A stretch of DNA of 64,000 bases, taken from the NCBI RefSeq assembly GCF_021172145.1, contig NZ_CP089095.1, positions 1,922,001-1,986,000 on the forward strand, read 5' to 3'. The notes beneath the pieces were generated by a model, which did not search any database, was not told where the DNA came from, and worked only from the letters and a program-made list of their open reading frames with translations. The position numbers and the translations under genes are program-made. Positions 8,034 to 15,674 of this stretch are shown here, in pieces (the stretch's first letter is position 1; every line of letters begins with the position of its first letter). This DNA is from Flavobacterium cyclinae (GTDB lineage: Bacteria; Bacteroidota; Bacteroidia; Flavobacteriales; Flavobacteriaceae).

Positions 8034-9626
8034 TTAATTATCACTACTATTTTTTTCAATTATTACATGCTTAAACGCTATAGTATCCAAATTATAGTGT
8101 TCTTTAAAACCTTTCAATGTTAATTGGATATTTTTATCTTTTGATTGAACATGTATAAAATCTTTTATTAATTCAACCACATCAAAATCGATATAATTGG
8201 TATTAGAAGCATCTATGACAAGTTTAGAATTTTCAGGAATATATCGCAATGTGTTTTTAATAGCCGCTTTGTTAAGAAAAGAAACTTCTTGGGCTAATTG
8301 AATGGTCATTAAATCACCATCATGAAATGATTCTTTTTTAAAAGAATACGCAATTTTTAAATTTTGATATAAAATAAACAATACGCTTACAAACAAACCT
8401 ATACCAACCCCTTTTAATAAATCGATACCAACTACAGCAATTACGGTAACTAAAAAGGGTACAAACTGAGAATATCCGCTTTTCCAAAGATGAACAAAAA
8501 CACTAGGTTTAGCTAATTTGTACCCTACCATAATTAATACGGCAGCCAAAGTAGCCAAAGGAATCTTGTTTAATATAAACGGAATTGAAAAAGCAAATAC
8601 AAATAATAATAGTCCATGAAAAATGGTTGCTAACTTCGTTTTTCCACCTGAATTTATATTGGCAGAAGATCGAACAACAACTGAAGTCATAGGTAAACCA
8701 CCTAAAAATCCACTAATAATATTACCAATACCTTGAGCTTTTAACTCTCTATTGGTATCTGTAAATCTTTTGTATGGATCTAATTTGTCAGTAGCTTCAA
8801 TACACAACAAAGTTTCTATAGAAGCAACTATCGCAATTGTAAAAGAGATTAATATGAAATCAGAACTAAAAAATTTTGAAAAATTAGGTAATACAAAACT
8901 CGAACTAATTTCATCGATTGTAGGTAAATTTACCAAATGATTTTTAGTTACTATCGCATAATTTGATCCCGATTGTATGAAAAACTCATTTAATATAACA
9001 CTTAAAATTACAACCACTAATGCTCCGGGAATAATTTTAAACTTCTTTAATTGAGGTAATTTTTCCCATAAAATCAATATAATTAAGGACAATATAGAAA
9101 CTATTAAAGCTCCTGGATGAATATAATTAATAGATTCAAATAAGGTATCAAAAGTAGTATGCCCTGATTTTTCAATGAAAAAGAAATCTCCTTCATTATC
9201 GATATCATGACCAAAAGCATGAGGAATTTGCTTTAAAATGATGATGATACCAATAGCAGCTAACATCCCTTCAATTACACTTGTTGGGAAATAATTCGAA
9301 AAACTTCCTGCTTTTAAATATCCTAAAAGTATTTGAATTCCTCCAGCTACTACAACAGCTGCTAAAAAAATTTCAAAACTTCCTAAAACAGAAATCGCGG
9401 CATATACAATTGCAGTTAAACCCGCAGCAGGACCAGAAACACTTAATGCAGAATTACTCAAAAAACCTACTACTATTCCACCTATTACTCCTGAAACAAT
9501 CCCAGAAAATAATGGAACGCCAGAAGCCAAAGCAATACCTAAACATAAAGGCAATGCAACTAAAAAAACTACTAAACCAGATGCTAGATCTCCTCTAACA
9601 TTGGAAAATAAAGAGTGATTACTCAT
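8034..9626 (-). CDS. SulP family anion (probable bicarbonate) transporter
   Basis: Inner-membrane secondary transporter of the SulP/SLC26 family, 530 residues. The N-terminal 420 residues form the transmembrane core, with the family motif region DLASGLVVFLVALPLCLGIA near residues 12-31 and a KLDPYKR...ELKAQGIGNIISG stretch near 280-305. The last 100 residues are a cytoplasmic STAS domain (SKLVIDASNTNYIDFDVVE). SulP proteins carry sulfate, bicarbonate and other anions. Adjacency to carbonic anhydrase favours bicarbonate, but the sequence alone does not decide it. A small exported protein is encoded 58 bp upstream. Confidence 0.92.
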   Translation of the reverse strand: MSNHSLFSNVRGDLASGLVVFLVALPLCLGIALASGVPLFSGIVSGVIGGIVVGFLSNSALSVSGPAAGLTAIVYAAISVLGSFEIFLAAVVVAGGIQILLGYLKAGSFSNYFPTSVIEGMLAAIGIIIILKQIPHAFGHDIDNEGDFFFIEKSGHTTFDTLFESINYIHPGALIVSILSLIILILWEKLPQLKKFKIIPGALVVVILSVILNEFFIQSGSNYAIVTKNHLVNLPTIDEISSSFVLPNFSKFFSSDFILISFTIAIVASIETLLCIEATDKLDPYKRFTDTNRELKAQGIGNIISGFLGGLPMTSVVVRSSANINSGGKTKLATIFHGLLLFVFAFSIPFILNKIPLATLAAVLIMVGYKLAKPSVFVHLWKSGYSQFVPFLVTVIAVVGIDLLKGVGIGLFVSVLFILYQNLKIAYSFKKESFHDGDLMTIQLAQEVSFLNKAAIKNTLRYIPENSKLVIDASNTNYIDFDVVELIKDFIHVQSKDKNIQLTLKGFKEHYNLDTIAFKHVIIEKNSSDN

Positions 9627-9684
9627 AAAAAAATATTTAATACCATTAAAACAGACTTCATAAAGTCTTTATACTCAAAATGTA

Positions 9685-9975
9685 TTAAATATGATTTGGT
9701 GGAGGTGAAAATATTTGATGCGCCAAATTATCAAAACTTGTATTTACTTTAATTAATACATTTTGTTTTGAAACGCCCTCTGTTAGTAAATTGAATATTG
9801 AAATTGTAGAAGTCTGAATAGATTCGATAGAACCAAACGAAGTTTCGTGCTCTTCTTCCTCACTCATACTGTAGAAATAAGAAGTATCTACCTGATTGTC
9901 AATCATACCCACAATAGTAGGAGTAGCTAAAAATGCTACAAATAGAAAAGTAAAAACAACAGATAAAAATTTCAT
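9685..9975 (-). CDS. Small exported hypothetical protein
   Basis: A 96-residue protein from the ATG at 9975. An upstream in-frame ATG at 10020 would add a polar 15-residue stretch ahead of an otherwise good signal sequence (MKFLSVVFTFLFVAFLATPTIVG), so the internal start is preferred. After the signal comes an acidic patch (SEEEEHETS), a short hydrophobic stretch and a C-terminal FSPPPNHI. I do not recognise a function. It precedes the SulP and carbonic anhydrase genes on the same strand and may be expressed with them. Confidence 0.65.
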   Translation of the reverse strand: MKFLSVVFTFLFVAFLATPTIVGMIDNQVDTSYFYSMSEEEEHETSFGSIESIQTSTISIFNLLTEGVSKQNVLIKVNTSFDNLAHQIFSPPPNHI

Positions 9976-10021
9976 ATAACAAATATAAAAATATTTTATA
10001 GTATTACTATTCTTACCCATT

Positions 10022-10046
10022 AAAAAAAGCTGTAATAATTTACAGC
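10022..10046 (-). terminator. Terminator of dps
   Basis: GCTGTAA (10029-10035) pairs with TTACAGC (10040-10046) around a 4-nt loop. On the minus strand the hairpin is followed by seven T residues (10022-10028). It lies 14 bp past the dps stop. Confidence 0.8.
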
Positions 10047-10060
10047 CTTTTAAAATTCAT

Positions 10061-10540
10061 TTAAATTTCTTCTTCTAACCATGCCCTTAACATCCAGTTG
10101 GTCTTTTCTTGTTCTGAAATAAAATCACTCATCATGGAATTGGTTCCTTCATCATTAATTTCACCCGATTTCTCTAAAATGATTCTTTCTATTTGTAACA
10201 AAATGGATAATGACTCTAAAATTAACTGAATTGCTTCCGTGTCTTTAGAAATATCTTTTCCAACTTTTAACTTACTGTTTGAAATATAATCCGAAAAGGT
10301 ATGTAAGGGTGTGCCTCCTAATGTTAAAACTCGTTCAGCAATCAAATCTATTTTAAGTTGACTGTCATTGTAAAGTTCTTCAAACTTAAGATGCAAATCA
10401 AAAAAGCGTTTACCACGAATATTCCAATGTAAACCTCTCAAATTTTGATAATATATTTGGAAATTAGACAATAAAACATTTAAATGATTCACAATTTCCG
10501 TTGATTCTTTGATGGGTAATCCTAGACTATTTACGCTCAT
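10061..10540 (-). CDS. dps: Dps-family DNA-binding ferritin-like protein
   Basis: Forms a dodecameric shell that oxidises and stores iron with peroxide, protecting DNA during oxidative stress. The ferroxidase-centre residues of Dps are visible near H38 (LRGLHWNIRG), H50 and E54 (FDLHLKFEELYND). At 159 residues the length is typical. There is no long basic N-terminal tail, so DNA binding may be weak. The gene is divergent from oxyR, with 99 bp between starts and a perfect palindrome in that gap, which suggests OxyR-dependent induction. A strong terminator follows. Confidence 0.94.
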   Translation of the reverse strand: MSVNSLGLPIKESTEIVNHLNVLLSNFQIYYQNLRGLHWNIRGKRFFDLHLKFEELYNDSQLKIDLIAERVLTLGGTPLHTFSDYISNSKLKVGKDISKDTEAIQLILESLSILLQIERIILEKSGEINDEGTNSMMSDFISEQEKTNWMLRAWLEEEI

Positions 10541-10560
10541 AATTTTTATTTTTATATAAT

Positions 10561-10568
10561 CAAATTTA
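10561..10568 (-). promoter_or_regulatory. -7 element of the dps promoter
   Basis: Read on the minus strand, 10568-10561 is TAAATTTG, a perfect TAnnTTTG. It lies 21 bp before the dps ATG. The palindrome at 10593-10609 lies 25-41 bp upstream of it, an activator position. Confidence 0.65.
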
Positions 10569-10592
10569 CAAAATTTAACCTTAAGAACATAT

Positions 10593-10609
10593 AACTATAA
10601 TTTATAGTT
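10593..10609. promoter_or_regulatory. Probable OxyR operator (perfect palindrome)
   Basis: AACTATAA-T-TTATAGTT is a perfect 8+1+8 palindrome in the dps/oxyR gap. It has the CTAT...ATAG spacing typical of OxyR/LysR half-sites. It ends 2 bp before the oxyR -7 element, fitting autorepression, and lies upstream of the dps -7 element, fitting activation. Confidence 0.65.
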
Positions 10610-10611
10610 TT

Positions 10612-10619
10612 TATATTTG
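10612..10619 (+). promoter_or_regulatory. -7 element of the oxyR promoter
   Basis: TATATTTG at 10612-10619 matches TAnnTTTG and lies 20 bp before the oxyR ATG. The palindrome occupies the spacer just upstream. Confidence 0.65.
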
Positions 10620-10639
10620 TATAAAATTTATCAATAAAA

Positions 10640-11578
10640 ATGACTATTACACAATTATATTATGTTTTGGCTGTTGCCGAATATAAAAACTTCACTTTAG
10701 CTGCAGAAAAATGTTTTGTTACACAACCTACTTTGAGCATGCAAATACAAAAATTAGAAGATGAATTGGATATTTTAATTTTTGATAGAAGTAAAAAACC
10801 AATTTTACTAACAGAAATAGGTGAAAAAATTGTAAATCAGGCTAAAAACATTGTAAATGAAGCCGGTAGAATTAAAGACATCGTTGATCAACAAAAAGGA
10901 TATATTGGAGGCGAGTTTAAAGTTGGAATTATTCCTACTGTAATGCCAACGTTACTTCCTATGTTTTTAAATAATTTTATTAAGAAATATCCAAAAGTTA
11001 ATTTAATAATTGAAGAACAAACTACTGAAGAAATCATCAAAAAGTTAAAAAACGGGCATTTAGATTGTGCAATTGCAGCAACTCCTTTAGAAGAAGAAAG
11101 TTTAAAAGAAATTGTTTTGTATTACGAACCTTTTGTAGCCTATGTGCCTGACCATCATTTGTCTATAGATAAAAAAGAAATTGAAGTTTCGGACTTGGAC
11201 TTAGATAAAATATTATTATTACAAGATGGTCATTGCTTTAGAAATGGAATTTTAAATTTGTGCAAAAACAATAAATATATTTCAGACAATCATTTTCAAT
11301 TAGAAAGCGGTAGTTTTGAAACTCTTATCAAATTAGCCGATGAAGGCTTAGGAACTACTTTATTACCTTATTTGCATACTTTAGATTTAAACGATAAGAA
11401 TGCAAAAAAATTAAAAGCTTTCAAAGATCCAAAACCTGCAAGAGAAGTTAGTTTGATTTATCCTAAAAACGAATTAAAAATTCATATTATCAATGCTCTA
11501 AGAGAAGTTATCTCAGGCGTTGTAAGAGGTGCTATAGCTTTTAATAATGTTGAAATTATTAGTCCGAAATTAAAATAA
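10640..11578 (+). CDS. oxyR: Hydrogen-peroxide regulator OxyR (LysR family)
   Basis: LysR-type transcription factor of 312 residues. The N-terminal winged helix-turn-helix is at residues 1-60 (ITQLYYVLAVAEYKNFTLAAEK, then TQPTLSMQIQKLE) and the regulatory domain at 90-300. The two redox cysteines fall at C199 (LLQDGHCFRNG) and C208 (LNLCKNN), exactly the Escherichia coli numbering, so a disulfide switch sensing peroxide is expected. The DGHC context is diagnostic for OxyR. It is divergent from dps across a shared palindrome and ends at a bidirectional terminator. This identification is strong for sequence alone. Confidence 0.96.
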   Translation: MTITQLYYVLAVAEYKNFTLAAEKCFVTQPTLSMQIQKLEDELDILIFDRSKKPILLTEIGEKIVNQAKNIVNEAGRIKDIVDQQKGYIGGEFKVGIIPTVMPTLLPMFLNNFIKKYPKVNLIIEEQTTEEIIKKLKNGHLDCAIAATPLEEESLKEIVLYYEPFVAYVPDHHLSIDKKEIEVSDLDLDKILLLQDGHCFRNGILNLCKNNKYISDNHFQLESGSFETLIKLADEGLGTTLLPYLHTLDLNDKNAKKLKAFKDPKPAREVSLIYPKNELKIHIINALREVISGVVRGAIAFNNVEIISPKLK

Positions 11579-11580
11579 AA

Positions 11581-11604
11581 AAAGTCCTAAAAAGGACTTT
11601 TATT
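11581..11604. terminator. Bidirectional terminator
   Basis: AAAGTCCT (11581-11588) pairs with AGGACTTT (11593-11600) around AAAA, with a run of A before and T-rich sequence after. It overlaps the stop of the convergent small gene at 11600 and serves oxyR. Confidence 0.8.
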
Positions 11605-11797
11605 TATTTATATAAATTAAACATTGACGTAATTCAGGCTTTTCTTGAGTAAATTGTAAAAGCCAATCTCTTAGTTGCTCTATTTCGTAAGGAAGTAAAA
11701 TTCTTACTGCTTTTTCTAATTCTTTACAAAATAATTTAGAATCAAAGCTTACTCTTTCCAAAATTGATTTGGTATAAGAAAACATAGGTCTAGGCAT
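11600..11797 (-). CDS. Small hypothetical protein (65 aa)
   Basis: A soluble 65-residue protein beginning MPRPMFSYTKSILERVSF, rich in helix-forming residues (KLFCKELEKAVRILL, EIEQLRDWLLQFTQEKPEL). It looks like a compact helical protein; I think it is conserved in Flavobacteriaceae but cannot name it. A TATCTTTA -7-like element lies on its strand about 50 bp upstream. Transcription ends at the shared terminator with oxyR. The rest of the gap up to 11931 is AT-rich, without other signals. Confidence 0.7.
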   Translation of the reverse strand: MPRPMFSYTKSILERVSFDSKLFCKELEKAVRILLPYEIEQLRDWLLQFTQEKPELRQCLIYINK

Positions 11798-11931
11798 AGT
11801 TTCTAATAAATAATAGGTTAGACTTTGGGATAAGAACTTAATGTAAAGATAAACAAAAAAACATTACGAAAACGATTTAGTTCATAAAAAAAATGCTAAA
11901 TTTTTATTAAATTATTAATTTACAATAAAAA

Positions 11932-12597
11932 TCATACATTTTTTGTAGCTCTTAACATTTCACGTTTTCCTGGAGCTCCAGGTAGTTTTTCTATTGAAAA
12001 TCCAACACTTAGCATTGCGTTTTTAATAACGGATCGGCATGCATAAGTAACTAAAACACCGTTCGGCAAAAGTGCGTCATACATTTTCTTAAAAATGGTT
12101 TCACTCCATAATTCGGGTTGCAATGGAAATCCAAAAGCATCAAAATAAATTAAATTATATTTTGACTTGTCTTCAATATCTTGAAAAAATTGTTTTCGCT
12201 TGGTAAGAAGAAAATTTTCAGCAATGATTTGTTTACTTTCCCAATCGCAAGTATGCATTTTATCGAAAATCTCTTGATATTGATTAGCTTGTAATTCGGT
12301 AACATAATTCATTTGTTTTACTTCATCAAAAGCAACTGGATATGCTTCCACACCAACATAATTTACTTCTTCTTTATTAAGTGTTTCTAAAAAAGTAATA
12401 AATGCATTCAATCCTGTTCCAAAACCAATTTCTAAAATGGAAATCGAATTTTGATTGTGAAACAAATCCAAACCATTTTTTATAAAAACATGTTTGGCTT
12501 CCTGAATAGCTCCATGAGTAGAATGATAGTTCTCATTCCAATCTGGGATATGTATAGTAGTGGAACCGTCGTTTGTAATAATGATTTCTCTTTTCAT
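11932..12597 (-). CDS. mnmD: tRNA (mnm5s2U34) methyltransferase MnmD
   Basis: SAM-dependent methyltransferase (DUF752/MnmD class) that methylates aminomethyl-2-thiouridine at the tRNA wobble position. The SAM motif ILEIGFGTGLNAF is near residues 55-67, and the catalytic-region motif LIYFDAFGFPLQPELW is near 148-163. The C-terminal VLVTYACRSVIKNAMLSVGF and PGAPGKREM are family hallmarks. At 221 residues it corresponds to the methyltransferase half of E. coli MnmC without the oxidase half, as in most Bacteroidota. It is followed on its strand by nothing closely spaced. Confidence 0.93.
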   Translation of the reverse strand: MKREIIITNDGSTTIHIPDWNENYHSTHGAIQEAKHVFIKNGLDLFHNQNSISILEIGFGTGLNAFITFLETLNKEEVNYVGVEAYPVAFDEVKQMNYVTELQANQYQEIFDKMHTCDWESKQIIAENFLLTKRKQFFQDIEDKSKYNLIYFDAFGFPLQPELWSETIFKKMYDALLPNGVLVTYACRSVIKNAMLSVGFSIEKLPGAPGKREMLRATKNV

Positions 12598-12611
12598 AAA
12601 AATTCAAAAAG

Positions 12612-12651
12612 AAAAGGTTTAAGAATTCGAAATCTAGCTCTTAAACCTTTT
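12612..12651 (-). terminator. Long-stem terminator
   Basis: AAAAGGTTTAAGA (12612-12624) pairs perfectly over 13 bp with TCTTAAACCTTTT (12639-12651), with a 14-nt loop. The T tract on the minus strand lies at 12604-12615. It ends the DUF4920 and haem-lipoprotein operon. Confidence 0.75.
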
Positions 12652-12668
12652 TTATTTAATGAGTTCTT

Positions 12669-13127
12669 TTACTCAATATACAACTTCTTAATTTTCGGTA
12701 TTGGTCCGCCACATTTTACTTCATGGCATTGAATACAAGCATCAATTCCGTTATTAAAGTGTTCTTTGGCATTCTTAGGATCTTCATAAATCAACTCCTG
12801 AGCTTTGATAAATTTTGCCGCTTGTTCTTCAAAAAAAGCATCTTTATCTGTTTCATCGGTCATAACAGCTTTGTGAATTCGAATAAAATGCTGTGGAAAT
12901 TTTCCAATCGTATCTCCTTTTATGATGCGCTCTTTTAAACGTTGGTTATCAACATACATTTGCTCCATCAAAGCCGCCATTTCAGACATTTCGTACATTT
13001 CAAATCCGTCTTTATTAGCTTTAGAATCGGTTTCACAGGCTTCTTTATCAGCTGTTTTTTCATCCACTTTCTTATCACAAGAAATTAACAAAAAAACTAG
13101 AGATAATAATAAAAATACTTGTTTCAT
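12669..13127 (-). CDS. Lipoprotein with a single haem-c site
   Basis: A 152-residue predicted lipoprotein: the signal MKQVFLLLSLVFLLISC has its lipobox Cys at residue 17, followed by a charged K/E/D-rich linker. The C-terminal third carries one CxxCH motif (ACIQCH) and then EVKCGGPIPKIKKLY, which may supply a distal ligand. This suggests a periplasmic c-type monohaem protein with a cytochrome c' or four-helix-like body (long helices around residues 40-130). The start overlaps the stop of the DUF4920 gene by one base (TAATG), so the two are translationally coupled. Electron-transfer partner unknown. Confidence 0.8.
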   Translation of the reverse strand: MKQVFLLLSLVFLLISCDKKVDEKTADKEACETDSKANKDGFEMYEMSEMAALMEQMYVDNQRLKERIIKGDTIGKFPQHFIRIHKAVMTDETDKDAFFEEQAAKFIKAQELIYEDPKNAKEHFNNGIDACIQCHEVKCGGPIPKIKKLYIE

Positions 13128-13618
13128 TATTTAGCAATTAAAACACCATCAGCCATGAACGAATACGTAACTTTTGGCTCTACAATACTATCAATTGCAG
13201 CTTGCGATTTCCCAGCATCTTTTGCGTAATGCTTTAAAACGTCAACACTTTCAATACTTACAAATGCTTTCCCATTTACAATAACTTCTTTTTCTTGAGC
13301 ATTCTTAGGAACAAAGAAACCATAATCTTTAAACTTAACAAAAGCTTCTTTATCATCAGCTAAATCTAAAGTCATCCAACATCCTTTCTTTTGACAAACT
13401 TCATTAATATCAGATTTAAATTTTACTTCTAATGTATCTCCTTCTTTTAAAGATTTGAATTTTTCCATCATTTCAGCACTTGTTAATGCACCATCTGAAG
13501 AAATTGAATCACCAAAAACGGCATAATCTACTTTTGCAACTTCTGGCTGTGCCTCTTTTTTCTGCTCACAACTAACTATTGATAATGTTAATAGTGAAAG
13601 TGTAATAATTCTTTTCAT
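13127..13618 (-). CDS. DUF4920 lipoprotein
   Basis: Lipoprotein of the DUF4920 family, 163 residues from the ATG at 13618. That start puts the signal (MKRIITLSLLTLSIVSC, lipobox Cys 17) at the N-terminus. An ATG at 13642 lies inside the -7 element, so it cannot be the start. The mature part has a small OB-fold-like domain with EVCQKKGCWMTLDL (two Cys that could bind metal or form a disulfide) and VKFKDYGFFVP. It is cotranscribed with the haem lipoprotein downstream. Function unknown; an envelope redox or metal role is only a guess from the pairing. Confidence 0.85.
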   Translation of the reverse strand: MKRIITLSLLTLSIVSCEQKKEAQPEVAKVDYAVFGDSISSDGALTSAEMMEKFKSLKEGDTLEVKFKSDINEVCQKKGCWMTLDLADDKEAFVKFKDYGFFVPKNAQEKEVIVNGKAFVSIESVDVLKHYAKDAGKSQAAIDSIVEPKVTYSFMADGVLIAK

Positions 13619-13639
13619 TTTATTTGTGAATAATTTCAA

Positions 13640-13673
13640 CAAAAATAACGATTTTTTTTCTATTTTCGGCCAA
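13640..13673 (-). promoter_or_regulatory. Promoter of the DUF4920 operon
   Basis: On the minus strand, TTG (13673-13671) and TATTTTTG (13647-13640) are separated by 23 bp, at the upper end of the Flavobacterium TTG-N17-23-TAnnTTTG pattern. It lies 22 bp before the chosen ATG. Confidence 0.55.
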
Positions 13674-13803
13674 CAAATAAAGTTGGATTGGATGCAAATT
13701 CTCTTATTTATTAAAAAAAGTAGAAATGTTATTGTTGATAATTAATAATAATAAGTAAAAACAAAACTTGATTTTTTTATTAAATTTGCAACCAAATCGC
13801 AAA

Positions 13804-13826
13804 AATCAACATTTTTTTTGTTGATT
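13804..13826 (+). other. Leader hairpin before ilvE
   Basis: AATCAAC (13804-13810) and GTTGATT (13820-13826) can form a 7-bp stem with a 9-nt loop in the ilvE leader. A TAnnTTTG-like element (TAAATTTG) lies just upstream near 13781. It is AT-rich and weak; regulation by attenuation is possible but unsupported, and I see no leader peptide rich in branched-chain residues. The rest of 13648-13858 holds nothing clear. Confidence 0.3.
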
Positions 13827-13858
13827 ATATAAAATTAATTTATAACAGTTTAACCTAA

Positions 13859-14926
13859 ATGGAATTAAAAACTTTAAACGAAATTGAGATTATTTCGGCT
13901 CCTAACTCTAAAATCAATGAAGTAGATTTTGAAAACTTAACTTTTGGTAATGTATTTACAGACCACATGTTAGTTTGTGATTATGTTAATGGAGCATGGC
14001 AAAAACCTGTTATAGAACCTTATGCGCCTTTTACAATAGATCCTTCAGCTAAAGTTTTTCATTATGGTCAAGCTATTTTTGAAGGAATGAAAGCATATAA
14101 AGACCAGCAAGATGATGTTTGGTTATTTAGACCTGATGAAAACTTTCACCGTTTTAACAAAAGTGCAATCCGCATGGCAATGCCAGAAGTTCCTGAAGAT
14201 ATTTTCTTAGGTGGTTTGCATCGATTATTAGAAATAGAAAAAGAATGGGTTAGAAAAGGAAAAGGAAACACACTATATATCCGTCCGTTTATGATTGCTA
14301 CTGGTCACGGTGTAATTGCGGCACCATCACAAGAGTATCGTTTTATGATTATTTTATCTCCTGCTCGTTCATATTATTCAGGAGAAGTTAAAGTAATTAT
14401 TGCCGAACATTACAGTAGAGCTGCTAATGGAGGAATTGGGGCTGCGAAAGCTGCAGGAAATTACTCAGCTCAGTTTTACCCAACAAAATTAGCTAACGAA
14501 CAAGGGTTCCAACAAATCATTTGGACAGATGATGCTACTCATACCAAATTAGAAGAAGCGGGTACAATGAACGTTTTCTTTAGAATTAATGATACCTTGT
14601 TTACTGCACCTACAAGTGAAAGAATCTTAGATGGTGTAACTCGTAAAAGTGTTATTGAATTAGCAAAAAGAGAAAATATCAATGTTGAAGTTCGTCCAGT
14701 TTTAGTTGAAGAAATTGTTGTCGCTGCTAAAAATGGAACTTTAAAAGAAATTTTTGGAGCAGGAACAGCAGCCGTTATTAATCCTATTGTTGGTTTCTCA
14801 TTCCAAGATCACTATTATGAATTGCCTAAATTAGAAAATTCAATGGCACTTGAAATCAAAGAAAAATTAACTAATATTCAATATAAATTAGCTGAAGATA
14901 CCTTTGGGTGGACAGTTAAAATTTAG
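13859..14926 (+). CDS. ilvE: Branched-chain amino-acid aminotransferase
   Basis: PLP-dependent class IV aminotransferase transferring amino groups between glutamate and branched-chain 2-oxo acids, for Ile, Leu and Val synthesis or breakdown. Its 355 residues match the longer eukaryotic-like BCAT type (compare human BCAT). The Schiff-base lysine is expected at K197 in GAAKAAGNY, and EEAGTMNVFF near 238-247 binds the cofactor phosphate and carboxylate. KVFHYGQAIFEGMKAY near 65-80 is the N-terminal family signature. Monocistronic; followed by a CAGT-rich hairpin. Confidence 0.95.
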   Translation: MELKTLNEIEIISAPNSKINEVDFENLTFGNVFTDHMLVCDYVNGAWQKPVIEPYAPFTIDPSAKVFHYGQAIFEGMKAYKDQQDDVWLFRPDENFHRFNKSAIRMAMPEVPEDIFLGGLHRLLEIEKEWVRKGKGNTLYIRPFMIATGHGVIAAPSQEYRFMIILSPARSYYSGEVKVIIAEHYSRAANGGIGAAKAAGNYSAQFYPTKLANEQGFQQIIWTDDATHTKLEEAGTMNVFFRINDTLFTAPTSERILDGVTRKSVIELAKRENINVEVRPVLVEEIVVAAKNGTLKEIFGAGTAAVINPIVGFSFQDHYYELPKLENSMALEIKEKLTNIQYKLAEDTFGWTVKI

Positions 14927-14931
14927 TAAGC

Positions 14932-14990
14932 AGTAGCAGTCACAGTTATCAGAAAAAATAAATCACTGATAACTGTGATTGGAAACTGTG
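14932..14990. repeat. CAGT-rich dispersed repeat with hairpin
   Basis: Contains a perfect 12-bp inverted repeat: CACAGTTATCAG (14941-14952) pairs with CTGATAACTGTG (14966-14977). The flanks repeat the words CAGTCACAGT and AACTGTGA. Similar words occur in the spacers at 29997-30053 and 32563-32594, so this looks like one copy of a dispersed intergenic element. It may also act as a terminator for ilvE. Confidence 0.6.
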
Positions 14991-14991
14991 A

Positions 14992-15375
14992 CTATTTTAA
15001 TATTTCTTCAAAATTGGGTTTAAAGTAATTAGGACCTTTCATAACTTTACCATCTTCACGGTAAATTGGCTTTCCATCTTCACCTAATTTACTCATATTA
15101 GAACGTTGAATTTCATCAAAAACTTCTTCAATTTTATGTTGTAGACCGTGTTCTAATATTGTACCACATAAAATATATAACATATCCCCTAAAGCATCTG
15201 CTACTTCAACAATATCATTATTTTGAACGGCTTCTAAATACTCTTCATTTTCTTCTTTCATTAAATTAAAACGAAGTTCGTTTTTTAATGTACCTAAATC
15301 GGCTTTCATTTCTTGACTCACACCTAAACCATAGGTTTCATGAAATATTTGTACTGCTTTTAATTGTTTTTGCAT
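14992..15375 (-). CDS. MazG-like NTP pyrophosphohydrolase family protein
   Basis: All-alpha nucleotide pyrophosphohydrolase (MazG/HisE/dUTPase-2 superfamily), 127 residues from the ATG at 15375. A longer in-frame start at 15450 would add an AT-rich, basic 25-residue extension and overlap the divergent promoter, so it is rejected. The ExxE and EVADALGDMLYILCG segments give the E-x2-E...D metal site typical of the fold. The C-terminal GEDGKPIYREDGKVMKGPNYFKP resembles the phage/bacterial nucleoside-triphosphate pyrophosphohydrolase group. Substrate not determined; a house-cleaning role is likely. Confidence 0.8.
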   Translation of the reverse strand: MQKQLKAVQIFHETYGLGVSQEMKADLGTLKNELRFNLMKEENEEYLEAVQNNDIVEVADALGDMLYILCGTILEHGLQHKIEEVFDEIQRSNMSKLGEDGKPIYREDGKVMKGPNYFKPNFEEILK

Positions 15376-15429
15376 AATTATCCTTAAAAATTTCACGAAA
15401 TTTAGAAATTTTATATAGTATTTAATTAT

Positions 15430-15437
15430 TACTTTTG
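15430..15437 (+). promoter_or_regulatory. -7 element (TACTTTTG)
   Basis: TACTTTTG at 15430-15437 matches TAnnTTTG and is 14 bp before the ATG at 15452. It supports that start over the ATG at 15437 and marks the boundary with the divergent MazG-like gene. Confidence 0.55.
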
Positions 15438-15451
15438 TGAAAATTTTCAAT

Positions 15452-15640
15452 ATGTTTTCAACAGGCCAAATCTATTTTGCTATTTTCTTTGTTATTGCAT
15501 TTGTAATCACTATGATTATAGTATATCGAAAAGACTTAAAAGCATTAAAACCTTTTTATAAAGGGACATATTGGATTTTTTTATTTTTTCTAATATTTAT
15601 AGGTTTTCTATTTTTGATAAAATTCTTAATGAAAGATTAA
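15452..15640 (+). CDS. Small membrane protein (62 aa)
   Basis: A 62-residue protein from the ATG at 15452 (an earlier in-frame ATG at 15437 is within the promoter). It has two transmembrane helices, IYFAIFFVIAFVITMIIVY at about residues 7-25 and WIFLFFLIFIGFLFLIKFL at about 41-59, separated by a short basic loop (RKDLKALKPFYKG). The N-terminus MFSTGQ is a pattern I associate with a small conserved flavobacterial membrane protein of unknown function. The downstream GyrI-like protein gene starts 34 bp later and may be cotranscribed. Confidence 0.75.
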   Translation: MFSTGQIYFAIFFVIAFVITMIIVYRKDLKALKPFYKGTYWIFLFFLIFIGFLFLIKFLMKD

Positions 15641-15674
15641 TTATCTTACATTTGAAAAAAAGCAATGCCATTCA

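Noticed and set aside
9281..9598. Plus-strand open frame of 105 codons inside the SulP gene
   Set aside because: It is a K/L/Q-rich shadow of the transporter's codons on the other strand, with no promoter or family similarity.
13859..13900. Leader-peptide attenuation of ilvE
   Set aside because: No leader frame rich in Ile, Leu or Val codons precedes the gene and the hairpin at 13804-13826 is weak and AT-rich.
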